Source: an uncultured Eubacterium sp. (lineage in GTDB: Bacteria > Bacillota > Clostridia > Lachnospirales > Lachnospiraceae). From it: a DNA stretch of 20,533 bases. The stretch is taken from contig CAJUBQ010000083.1 of assembly GCA_910584595.1 (NCBI GenBank), forward strand, positions 1 to 20,533, in the 5' to 3' direction. Under the pieces are notes generated by a model. The model was not told the origin of the DNA and did no database searches. It worked only from the letters and a program-made list of their open reading frames with translations. The position numbers and the translations under genes were made by a program. Numbering within the stretch: position 1 is the stretch's first letter; each line of letters starts with the position of its first letter. Positions 14,921 through 20,533 of the stretch are shown here, in pieces.

Positions 14921-15298
14921 CTAAGTATGCTCCCACGGAACCTCCATCATAGGGAGCACTTTTTGTATAGAAGTATAGTTTACAATGCCATATCCGCTAT
15001 GCAAAAAAATCTCCCTCTGCATTGGAGTCATTGCGCGAAACAAATTCAGCAGACTTTGTTCCTGTTCCGCGGACGGCTTGGTAGGAGTATCCTCCTTCAT
15101 AGAAGTAACACATAAAATATAATCTGCTGACACCTGAAAATAAATTGCCATATCTCTGACCATCGTAACATCCGGACAGCGGCGTCCAGTAATATAGCTT
15201 CCAAGGCTATCTGCAGATATATGCAGATCTTTTGCTATTTCCTGTCTGTTTTTTGGATGTCTTTTCACCAGATACCGAATACGTTCTGCCATCGCCAT
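14921..15298 (-). CDS. XRE-family helix-turn-helix regulator
   Basis: Predicted DNA-binding protein of 125 residues. The N-terminal 60 residues form a Cro/C1-type HTH (RQEIAKDLHISADSLGSYIT and CPDVTMVRDMAIYFQVSADYIL). The C-terminal half (AEQEQSLLNLFRAMTPMQRE and onward) is helical and may dimerise. I chose the ATG at 15298 (GGAGG 12 nt upstream; another ATG at 15292 is possible) because the open frame further upstream runs into the preceding SDR gene and does not resemble the family. It has its own promoter overlapping the SDR 3' end. Target genes are unknown; it looks chromosomal rather than phage-borne, since no phage gene is nearby. Confidence 0.85.
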   Translation of the reverse strand: MAMAERIRYLVKRHPKNRQEIAKDLHISADSLGSYITGRRCPDVTMVRDMAIYFQVSADYILCVTSMKEDTPTKPSAEQEQSLLNLFRAMTPMQREIFLHSGYGIVNYTSIQKVLPMMEVPWEHT

Positions 15299-15352
15299 AA
15301 ATATCACATCCCTCCAGCAGTCCTTTTCTGGATTCACCTTGTAATATATTTT

Positions 15353-15381
15353 AGCATAACGTATCATCCGACAAAAGTCAA
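15353..15381 (-). promoter_or_regulatory. Promoter of the XRE regulator gene
   Basis: On the minus strand TTGACT (15381-15376), 17-bp spacer, TATGCT (15358-15353). The -35 overlaps the SDR stop codon. The leader would be about 50 nt. Confidence 0.55.
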
Positions 15382-16106
15382 ATCCAACCTCCATCCAATC
15401 GTATAATCTGCCCTGTCAAATAGTCGTTTCCTGACAATAACTGCCATGCAAGCTGCGCCACTTCATCTGCTGTTCCATATCTGCCCGCTGGAATTTCATT
15501 TTCTAAGCTGGCTCGCTCCTGTTGACTAAAGTCTGCATTCATGCGTGTATCAATGCATCCACATGCAATTGCATTTACCTGAATTCCACTTGGCGCCAAT
15601 TCTTTTGCCAGCGCTTTTGTCAGCGCATTGACCCCGCCTTTTGCCGCAGAGTAGGCTGCCTCGCAGGAAGCTCCCACCTCTCCCCACACGGAAGAAATAT
15701 TGATAATCTTTCCTGATTTCTTCTGCACCATTTCCGTAATAACCTGCCTGCAGCAATAAAACACGGAGGACAAATTCGTATTCATCACCGTCTGCCAGTC
15801 GCTCACCGACATCTCATTCAACAGACCAATGTATGAAATGCCGGCATTGTTTATCAGCCAGTCTACCGTTCCCAAATACTCCCGCGTCTTCGTAAACATC
15901 TGGCGAACCTCTGCCGCATCTCCAATATCACCAATCAGTGGTAAAGTCATAATCCCATATCGGTTTCCCAATTCCCGGCATATTTCCAGTAACACCTCTG
16001 GGCTGTTTTTACAGTTCAGAGCCAAATGGCATCCTTTGGAAGCCAATTTATATGCTATTGCTTTTCCTATTCCATGTGAAGCTCCTGAAATAAATGCTGT
16101 TTTCAT
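15378..16106 (-). CDS. SDR reductase, likely YmfI-type EF-P 5-aminopentanone reductase
   Basis: Cytosolic NAD(P)H-dependent short-chain reductase of 243 residues. Signatures: GASHGIG cofactor loop (8-14), NNAG, the ISSVWG serine, Tyr152 and Lys156 in YSAAKGG, and LDGGWI at the end. The SSVWGEVGASCEAAYSAAKG stretch and CGCIDTRMN resemble the subgroup named EF-P 5-aminopentanone reductase (YmfI), which finishes the modification of elongation factor P, more than FabG. No efp gene is in the window, so this rests on residues recalled from the family. I chose the ATG at 16106 with GGGAGG 8 nt upstream; the longer open frame to 16244 runs through a structured non-coding stretch. Confidence 0.8.
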   Translation of the reverse strand: MKTAFISGASHGIGKAIAYKLASKGCHLALNCKNSPEVLLEICRELGNRYGIMTLPLIGDIGDAAEVRQMFTKTREYLGTVDWLINNAGISYIGLLNEMSVSDWQTVMNTNLSSVFYCCRQVITEMVQKKSGKIINISSVWGEVGASCEAAYSAAKGGVNALTKALAKELAPSGIQVNAIACGCIDTRMNADFSQQERASLENEIPAGRYGTADEVAQLAWQLLSGNDYLTGQIIRLDGGWI

Positions 16107-16192
16107 CCCCATCCCCTCCCTCATCTGACAGCTGACGTTATGGTAGTAAATATAAAATATAACGATACACATGTTTACATACAGGGCATGCA

Positions 16193-16311
16193 TTGTAACA
16201 AAAGGGATCGAACCTTCTAAGGCTGCCCACGCCTCTGCCAGCATACGGCACCTTCTCTGCCGCTGGAGATCACATCCACCCTGTCAGATTACCTGCTAAA
16301 AACAGTTACAA
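16193..16311 (-). ncRNA. Candidate structured RNA between cysK operon and SDR gene
   Basis: A 119-nt stretch is closed by 7 bp (TTGTAAC at 16311-16305 with GTTACAA at 16199-16193 on the minus strand). Inside are three successive hairpins: CCAGC/GGCA with TGCC/GCTGG; AGGC with GCCT around GTGGGCA; and AAGG with CCTT around TTCGATC, the last resembling a tRNA T-arm. It is too long for a tRNA, has no anticodon arm I can place, and matches no riboswitch core I know. The strand is a guess, as the pairs also form on the other strand. It could be an SDR-gene leader, a small RNA, or chance. Confidence 0.35.
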
Positions 16312-16343
16312 AAAAGTTGCCCGGTTTGGCTCTGTAAAAGCCT

Positions 16344-16796
16344 TTATATAAGCTCCGTCGTCCAATTCAATTCCTGAATCTGTTCATCTGTTTCCCGCAG
16401 TTCTTTTGCCAGCAGATCCACTTTTTTCTGCAGCTTAGCTACCGGAACTGTACTTTTGATTTTAATTTCCGAATGTGTCAGACGATCTACTTTATTGCTG
16501 GCATTCTCTAAAAAATTACGGGTAATCTGAATTTTATTTTTCAGACAGTCTCTATGAGCTAACATTTCTGTAATTGTTCTTCCGTCGCGTTCCGTACGGC
16601 TGTTTGTTAAATTAATATGTGTCATCAGTTCCTCCAGCCTGATGATTGTACGATCTAATTCTTCCATCAAAGCATCCGGAGATTCCGATGGTTCTTCACC
16701 CTCCTGAACTTTTGCGTTCCTATTCAACCGCATTCCAATCTCTGAAAGTCTGCTTTGTAAATCTGCTCTTTCCGATAGCGCTGCCGCCAGCTTCAT
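16344..16796 (-). CDS. DIP1984 family (septicolysin-like) protein
   Basis: Helical cytosolic protein of 150 residues matching the DIP1984 family: MKLAAALSERADLQSRLSEI at the N-terminus, NAKVQEGEEPSESPD, HINLTNSRTERDGRTITEML, a SEIKIKSTVPVAKLQKKVD stretch, and the invariant-looking end IQELNWTTELI. Most of the protein is predicted coiled coil and no catalytic motif is evident; the function is unknown. The septicolysin name comes from homology and there is no secretion signal. The ATG at 16796 has GGGAGG 8 nt upstream. It follows cysK by 16 nt, so it is a cotranscribed third gene of the sulfide-assimilation operon. Confidence 0.88.
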   Translation of the reverse strand: MKLAAALSERADLQSRLSEIGMRLNRNAKVQEGEEPSESPDALMEELDRTIIRLEELMTHINLTNSRTERDGRTITEMLAHRDCLKNKIQITRNFLENASNKVDRLTHSEIKIKSTVPVAKLQKKVDLLAKELRETDEQIQELNWTTELI

Positions 16797-16812
16797 CCTC
16801 TCAGCCTCCCTT

Positions 16813-17742
16813 TTAATAATCAAACATCGGCGTAGATAAATATCTTTCTCCCGTATCCGGAAAAACTGCTACGATTGTTTTTCCTTTGTTTTCCGGGCGT
16901 TTTGCCAGCTCTGTTGCTGCCCAAAGAGCCGCGCCTGAAGAAATCCCTACTAAAATACCTTCTGTACCTGCAATCTCTCTTCCCTTTTCAAACGCATCCT
17001 CATGATCTACCTGAATAATTTCATCGTATATTTCCGTATTTAACGTCTCCGGTACAAATCCTGCACCAATTCCTTGGATCTTATGCGCTCCCGGTCTGCC
17101 TTCTGATAAAACCGGAGAAGCTGATGGCTCCACTGCCACTATTTTAATTTCCGGATTTTTTGATTTTAAATACTCACCGGTGCCCGTAATGGTGCCGCCA
17201 GTACCTATGCCAGCTACCAGAAAATCTATGTTTCCTTCGGTATCTTTCCAGATTTCCGGCCCGGTTGTTTCACGGTGTGCCTGCGGATTCAGCTGATTCA
17301 CAAACTGGCCTGGGATAAAGCTTCCTTCTATCTCTGCAGCAAGCTCCTCTGCTTTTGCAATCGCTCCTTTCATCCCTTTGGCGCCATCCGTCAGCACCAG
17401 CTGCGCCCCATAAGCTTTCATTAGATTACGCCGTTCCACACTCATTGTTTCCGGCATTGTAATAATCACACGTATTCCAAGCGATGCCGCAATTGCCGCA
17501 AGCCCAATACCGGTATTCCCACTCGTCGGCTCTATAATAACCGAATCTTTATGAATACTGCCATTTTGCAATGCTTCCAATAAAATCTTTTTTGCAATGC
17601 GGTCTTTCACGCTTCCAGCCGGATTAAAATACTCCAATTTTGCAAGAATAACCGCTTCTAAACTGTTGTTTTTTCCATAATGCGTAAGTTCCAAAATAGG
17701 TGTGTTTCCGACCAGCTCGGTAACATTTTTATAGATTCCCAT
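16813..17742 (-). CDS. cysK: Cysteine synthase A (O-acetylserine sulfhydrylase)
   Basis: PLP enzyme of 309 residues that makes cysteine from O-acetylserine and sulfide. The PLP lysine is Lys46 in NPAGSVKDRIA; the substrate loop is EPTSGNTGIGLA; the phosphate-binding loop is GTGGTITGTG; the PLP-serine region is GISSGAALWAA; and FPDTGERYLST ends the protein. These are standard for CysK rather than CysM or cystathionine beta-synthase. The start ATG at 17742 has AAAGGAAG 8 nt upstream. It lies 41 nt after metY and 16 nt before the DIP1984 gene; the metY promoter probably drives all three. Confidence 0.96.
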   Translation of the reverse strand: MGIYKNVTELVGNTPILELTHYGKNNSLEAVILAKLEYFNPAGSVKDRIAKKILLEALQNGSIHKDSVIIEPTSGNTGIGLAAIAASLGIRVIITMPETMSVERRNLMKAYGAQLVLTDGAKGMKGAIAKAEELAAEIEGSFIPGQFVNQLNPQAHRETTGPEIWKDTEGNIDFLVAGIGTGGTITGTGEYLKSKNPEIKIVAVEPSASPVLSEGRPGAHKIQGIGAGFVPETLNTEIYDEIIQVDHEDAFEKGREIAGTEGILVGISSGAALWAATELAKRPENKGKTIVAVFPDTGERYLSTPMFDY

Positions 17743-17783
17743 GAAATATACTTCCTTTCTGCTCTATACTAAGGCAGCATCGG

Positions 17784-19091
17784 CTACTTTACAGCCTCAA
17801 ATGCCTCTTTCAAATCTTCTATAATATCATCAATATGCTCTGTTCCGATAGATAACCGTATCGTATTTGGCCGAATACCCGCTCCTGACAGTTCTTCTTC
17901 CTCCATCTGTGAATGCGTCGTGCTTGCCGGATGGATCACGAGTGATTTTACATCTGCAACATTCGCCAGCAAAGAAAACAGCTCCAGATGGTCAATAAAA
18001 TCTTTTGCCTTACGCGCATCGCCCTTAATTTCAAAAGTGAAAATAGAACCTGCTCCATGCAGAAAATATTTTTTGTATAATTCCTGCTGTTGCAAATCTT
18101 TGCTTACCGAAGGATGATGCACTGCTTCTACCTGCGGATGGCTATTCAGATATTGCACTACTTTCAATGCATTTTCAACATGCCGCTCTACTCTTAACGA
18201 TAATGTTTCCAATCCCTGTAAAAACAAAAACGCATGAAACGGAGAAAGCACCGCCCCGGTATCCCTCAGCAAAATCGCTCGTATTCTTGTTACAAATGCC
18301 GCCGCCCCGACTGCCTTTGTAAAACTAATTCCATGATAACTTGGATTTGGTTCTGTAATATGAGCAAACTTACCGGATGCTTCCCAGTCAAATCTGCCGG
18401 CATCTACAATCACGCCCCCAATCGCTGTTCCATGTCCGCCAATAAATTTTGTTGCAGAATGTATTACGATATCTGCACCATAAGAAATTGGCCGTAACAG
18501 ATAAGGCGTTGCAAACGTATTATCTACTACCAGCGGAATCTTATGTGCATGAGCAATTTTGGCAATTTCCTCTATATCGGTTACATCTGAATTTGGATTT
18601 CCCAATGTTTCCACAAATATCGCTTTCGTATTTTCCAAAATAGCCTCATTGACCTCATCAAAATTAGAAATATCCACAAACGTTGCTGTAATCCCATACT
18701 GCACCAGCGTATGCGCCAATAGATTATAAGTGCCTCCGTAAATATTTTTTGCCGCAACAATATGGCCACCTGCCAATGCAAGATTTTGAATCGTATAAGA
18801 AATTGCCGCTGCTCCTGATGCCACCGCCAACGCAGCCACACCGCCTTCCAGCTTTGCAATTCTTTGTTCAAAAATATCCTGCGTAGGATTTGTCAGTCTG
18901 CCATAAATATTCCCTGCATCTGTCAGATCAAATCTCGCCTGGGCATGATCGGAGTTGTGAAATACATAAGAAGTTGTCTGATAGATTGGCACTGCTCTTG
19001 CATCTGTAACCGGATCCGGCTGTTCCTGTCCTGCATGTAGCTGTAATGTTTCAAACCTCAATTGTCTGTTATTGTAAGTCTTCTTTGCCAT
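17784..19091 (-). CDS. metY: O-acetylhomoserine aminocarboxypropyltransferase (sulfhydrylase)
   Basis: PLP enzyme of 435 residues that converts O-acetylhomoserine and sulfide to homocysteine (direct sulfhydrylation branch of methionine synthesis). The N-terminus has RFETLQLHAGQEQPDP and PIYQTTSYVF; the PLP lysine is Lys215 in HSATKFIGGHG; later motifs are ITEPNPSYHGI, SLVIHPASTTHSQ and IRLSIGTEHIDDIIEDL. The length and the HAGQ-PDP opening fit MetY better than cystathionine gamma-synthase. I chose the ATG at 19091, which has GGAGG 9 nt upstream; the in-frame ATG at 19124 has none. It is first in metY-cysK-DIP1984, which links both sulfide-fixing steps. Confidence 0.95.
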   Translation of the reverse strand: MAKKTYNNRQLRFETLQLHAGQEQPDPVTDARAVPIYQTTSYVFHNSDHAQARFDLTDAGNIYGRLTNPTQDIFEQRIAKLEGGVAALAVASGAAAISYTIQNLALAGGHIVAAKNIYGGTYNLLAHTLVQYGITATFVDISNFDEVNEAILENTKAIFVETLGNPNSDVTDIEEIAKIAHAHKIPLVVDNTFATPYLLRPISYGADIVIHSATKFIGGHGTAIGGVIVDAGRFDWEASGKFAHITEPNPSYHGISFTKAVGAAAFVTRIRAILLRDTGAVLSPFHAFLFLQGLETLSLRVERHVENALKVVQYLNSHPQVEAVHHPSVSKDLQQQELYKKYFLHGAGSIFTFEIKGDARKAKDFIDHLELFSLLANVADVKSLVIHPASTTHSQMEEEELSGAGIRPNTIRLSIGTEHIDDIIEDLKEAFEAVK

Positions 19092-19203
19092 GATACATTT
19101 CCTCCATACTCTCTTGTTGTACATGATCCATTTTCACTTATGGAAACAGCCATAAAGAAACATCCGTTTTCATAGTTACTTGATAGGATTTTTGCATAGT
19201 GAA

Positions 19204-19232
19204 AGTATATCCTAGTTTTCCCATCGTGTCAA
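19204..19232 (-). promoter_or_regulatory. Promoter of metY-cysK-DIP1984
   Basis: On the minus strand TTGACA (19232-19227), 17-bp spacer, TATACT (19209-19204), start near 19197. The leader of about 105 nt holds only a 6-bp hairpin (TTATGG/CCATAA). I see no S-box, T-box or obvious cysteine-regulator site. The -35 lies about 10 bp beyond the stop of the cysteine-rich protein gene, which is transcribed in the same direction. Confidence 0.75.
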
Positions 19233-19240
19233 TAGGAATA

Positions 19241-19480
19241 TTAATGTTTCATCAGCAACTTTACAATTGCATCGTAATGATCCGGTTGATGCGGAAACGT
19301 GCAATCCGTACACACCTTCAGCTTTCCATGCTCGTTCTCCATATATTGGGGATTCCCAGGGCATTTTTCATATTGATACAGCGGGCAATAACAAAAAAGA
19401 CAATTAAACTCCTTTAATCCCTTATGGCATGGGAAATATTTACAATCTCTGTTTTCAAAAAAACAATAAGAATTTTTCAT
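19241..19480 (-). CDS. Cysteine-rich small protein (PF04071-like)
   Basis: Protein of 79 residues with nine cysteines (positions 6, 13, 18, 27, 30, 32, 40, 57, 60) and the pattern SYCFFENRDCKYFPCHKG, then FNCLFCYCPLY, KCPGNP and VCTDCTFPH, which fits the cysteine-rich small domain family. The Cys clusters suggest metal binding (zinc or Fe-S), though this is not proven and the function is unknown. I chose the ATG at 19480 with AAGGAG 7 nt upstream; that ribosome site lies over the end of the preceding GNAT gene, 4 nt from its stop, so the two are translationally linked. The longer open frame to 19549 has no ribosome site. Confidence 0.85.
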   Translation of the reverse strand: MKNSYCFFENRDCKYFPCHKGLKEFNCLFCYCPLYQYEKCPGNPQYMENEHGKLKVCTDCTFPHQPDHYDAIVKLLMKH

Positions 19481-19484
19481 TGCT

Positions 19485-19985
19485 TCACTCCTTACCACAA
19501 TTAGAAAACAAAAAAATGCCGTCTTCATACCGGCAATTTTTACCCACATATGCTTTCATTACATGTTCCCAAAATAAATATGCCTGCTTACTTCCATAGG
19601 ATGGCGAAACCTCCCAGTTTCCTGGATATTTGTCAAAACACATAACCGCTGCTTTCTTACCAATGTTATTTCTTCGAAACTTCGGCAATACCATAAATTC
19701 TGCTATACTATGACCGAAAGCGCATTTCTGCACATAGGTATTTATCATGACAAATCCCAAAAGCTTATTTGTTTCCTTCATCTTTATAAAAAATGCATCT
19801 CTTCCTTCTTCCGTAAAATAATTTTCAAACCATAAATATTCAAATAATCCATCTTCATTCATATCATTCTGATCGTTTAAACTTTCTTCAAATAATGAAT
19901 ATTGTAAAAGCCTGTATAATACATCCTTTTTACATTCTTCCACTGCTTCCAATTTAACATCCATGTTATCTTCTTTTGTGTACAA
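19485..19985 (-). CDS. GNAT family N-acetyltransferase
   Basis: Predicted acetyltransferase of 166 residues. The N-terminal half has the strand-helix layout LYRLLQYSLFEESLND; the core strands contain NKLLGFVMIN and AEFMVLPKFRRNNIGKKAA, where RRNNIGKKAA is the acetyl-CoA loop (Q/R-x-x-G-x-G/A); the end has GSKQAYLFWEHVMKAYVG. The substrate is unknown. The start is probably TTG at 19985, because AAGGAGG lies 9 nt upstream; the ATG at 19964 has only a weak GAAGA. The gene leads a two-gene unit with the cysteine-rich protein. It is unrelated in detail to the GNAT at 231-749. Confidence 0.85.
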   Translation of the reverse strand: MYTKEDNMDVKLEAVEECKKDVLYRLLQYSLFEESLNDQNDMNEDGLFEYLWFENYFTEEGRDAFFIKMKETNKLLGFVMINTYVQKCAFGHSIAEFMVLPKFRRNNIGKKAAVMCFDKYPGNWEVSPSYGSKQAYLFWEHVMKAYVGKNCRYEDGIFLFSNCGKE

Positions 19986-20450
19986 TTATGAATCCCTCCT
20001 TGTCAACCCGCTATTTGAAAGCTCCCCTCTCATGCCTGATTTCCGCAGCATTTTGACATACGTTTGTTATACGAGTATTATCCACAAAAACATATCCCAA
20101 AATACGATTTATCAGCTGTCCTTGTGTATCAGTTCTGATATCCCACTGCATTATTACGTTCCCGCAAATAACAATTCCGTATTAGACATAAAAAATATTT
20201 TATTGTATTTAGATAACGTTGCCAAGCATTGTTCCTGTCAAAAAAACGGTAACTACACCTTTCTTATACAAATAATGGACGCTGCCATTTCAGACATTGC
20301 ACCCATTCTTATTGCTTTCTCTATTCGTTTTTATTTTCTAATCTTATCAATATCTTTAAAATTTACAACTAATGAAATCAAAACTGCTTTTAATCATAAA
20401 TAATCGTTTTTTAACTGTCATATGTTTCGGCAAAAACCGGAGGTGTACTA
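19986..20450. other. Region without a convincing gene between GNAT and IS end
   Basis: A plus-strand open frame (19963-20403) begins inside the GNAT gene, has no ribosome site and gives no recognisable protein. On the minus strand several short frames are interrupted by stops, as expected of a decayed gene or intergenic DNA. TTGACA occurs on the minus strand close to the GNAT ribosome site, without a matching -10. I cannot assign a function. Confidence 0.5.
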
Positions 20451-20533
20451 GAGCGTGTTTGAAAAATCCAACCTTTTATTCATTTTAACCAAATAAGTAT
20501 GGAAGCAATGCAGATAAAGCCAAGATATGTAAA
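20451..20533 (-). mobile_element. End of an IS5-like insertion sequence, cut by the window edge
   Basis: The terminal repeat GAGCGTGTTTGAAAAAT (20451-20467) starts directly after TA (20449-20450) and is identical to both ends of the 160-bp element at 10665-10824. The remainder of the element, including most of the transposase, lies beyond the window. The TA duplication suggests the IS427 subgroup, an inference. Confidence 0.75.
20480..20533 (-). CDS. IS5-like transposase, C-terminal fragment
   Basis: Reading leftward from the window edge, 17 residues FTYLGFICIASILIWLK end at a TGA (20482-20480). A hydrophobic tail of the type GFxxxAxIxIWL is typical of IS5-family DDE transposases, and the stop lies 12 bp inside the terminal repeat, as expected of an IS. 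Only the last residues are visible, so whether the gene is intact is unknown. Confidence 0.6.
   Translation of the reverse strand, partial: FTYLGFICIASILIWLK

Noticed and set aside
16107..16244. N-terminal extension of the SDR protein
   Set aside because: The ATG at 16106 has a strong ribosome site and gives the standard SDR start; the extension crosses the hairpin region.
16260..16290. A T-box antiterminator, because of an AGGGTGG sequence on the minus strand
   Set aside because: The following bases do not match the conserved NACCGCG and no specifier stem or terminator is seen.
16193..16311. A tRNA gene, because of a GGTTCGATCC T-arm-like motif and a 7-bp acceptor-like stem
   Set aside because: The span of 119 nt is too long, no anticodon arm or D-arm can be placed, and no CCA follows. 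It is kept only as a candidate structured RNA.
19092..19203. A SAM or T-box riboswitch in the metY leader
   Set aside because: The leader is about 105 nt with only one 6-bp hairpin and none of the conserved riboswitch core sequences.
19963..20403. Plus-strand open frame of 146 codons
   Set aside because: It begins inside the GNAT gene on the other strand, has no ribosome site, and yields no recognisable motif.

Overview
The window looks like a chromosomal segment of a low-to-mid GC Gram-positive anaerobe, most probably a Lachnospiraceae-type Clostridium. The reasons are AGGAGG-type ribosome sites, Firmicutes-type genes (NiaR, short NadB, a two-component pair, PadR, SEDS protein, DIP1984, MetY), several TTGACA-N17-TATAAT promoters, and an IS5-like element. 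The species cannot be named from sequence alone. No rRNA, convincing tRNA or CRISPR array is visible.

Layout. 1-230: end of an unseen transcription unit (hairpin at 87-116) and a promoter. 231-749: GNAT acetyltransferase (+). 737-2907: OmpR-type response regulator and sensor kinase (-), overlapping by 4 nt. 3020-5858: nadB-nadC-niaR (-), with a perfect 15-bp palindrome between nadC and niaR. 5859-6079: divergent control region with a NiaR-like operator and two promoters. 6080-7905: nadA and a Rossmann/DUF2520 protein (+). 8079-9785: Cache/HAMP chemoreceptor (+). 9927-10593: small two-helix membrane protein and DUF2085 protein (+). 10604-10824: a 23-bp palindrome next to a 160-bp fold-back MITE. 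11003-12686: PadR regulator and a HAAS-SEDS (FtsW/RodA-like) fusion (+). 13039-14804: anchored SGNH hydrolase and HAD phosphatase (+). 14921-16106: XRE regulator and SDR reductase (-). 16193-16311: possible structured RNA. 16344-19091: metY-cysK-DIP1984 (-). 19241-19985: cysteine-rich small protein and GNAT (-). 19986-20450: no convincing gene. 20451-20533: end of an IS5-like element.

How genes work together. NadB and NadA make quinolinate from aspartate, NadC converts it to nicotinate mononucleotide, and NiaR is the niacin-sensing repressor expected to act on the shared nadB/nadA control region. MetY and CysK both incorporate sulfide, into homocysteine and cysteine. The PadR gene and the HAAS-SEDS gene form a small autoregulated-looking unit with a likely cell-envelope role.

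Most interesting items: the PadR/HAAS-SEDS operon; the MITE whose 17-bp ends and TA flanks match the IS at the right edge; a promoter nested inside the chemoreceptor terminator; the long palindrome within the nadBC-niaR transcript; and a 119-nt multi-hairpin element between the cysK operon and the SDR gene. All functions are inferred from sequence motifs; no searches were run.
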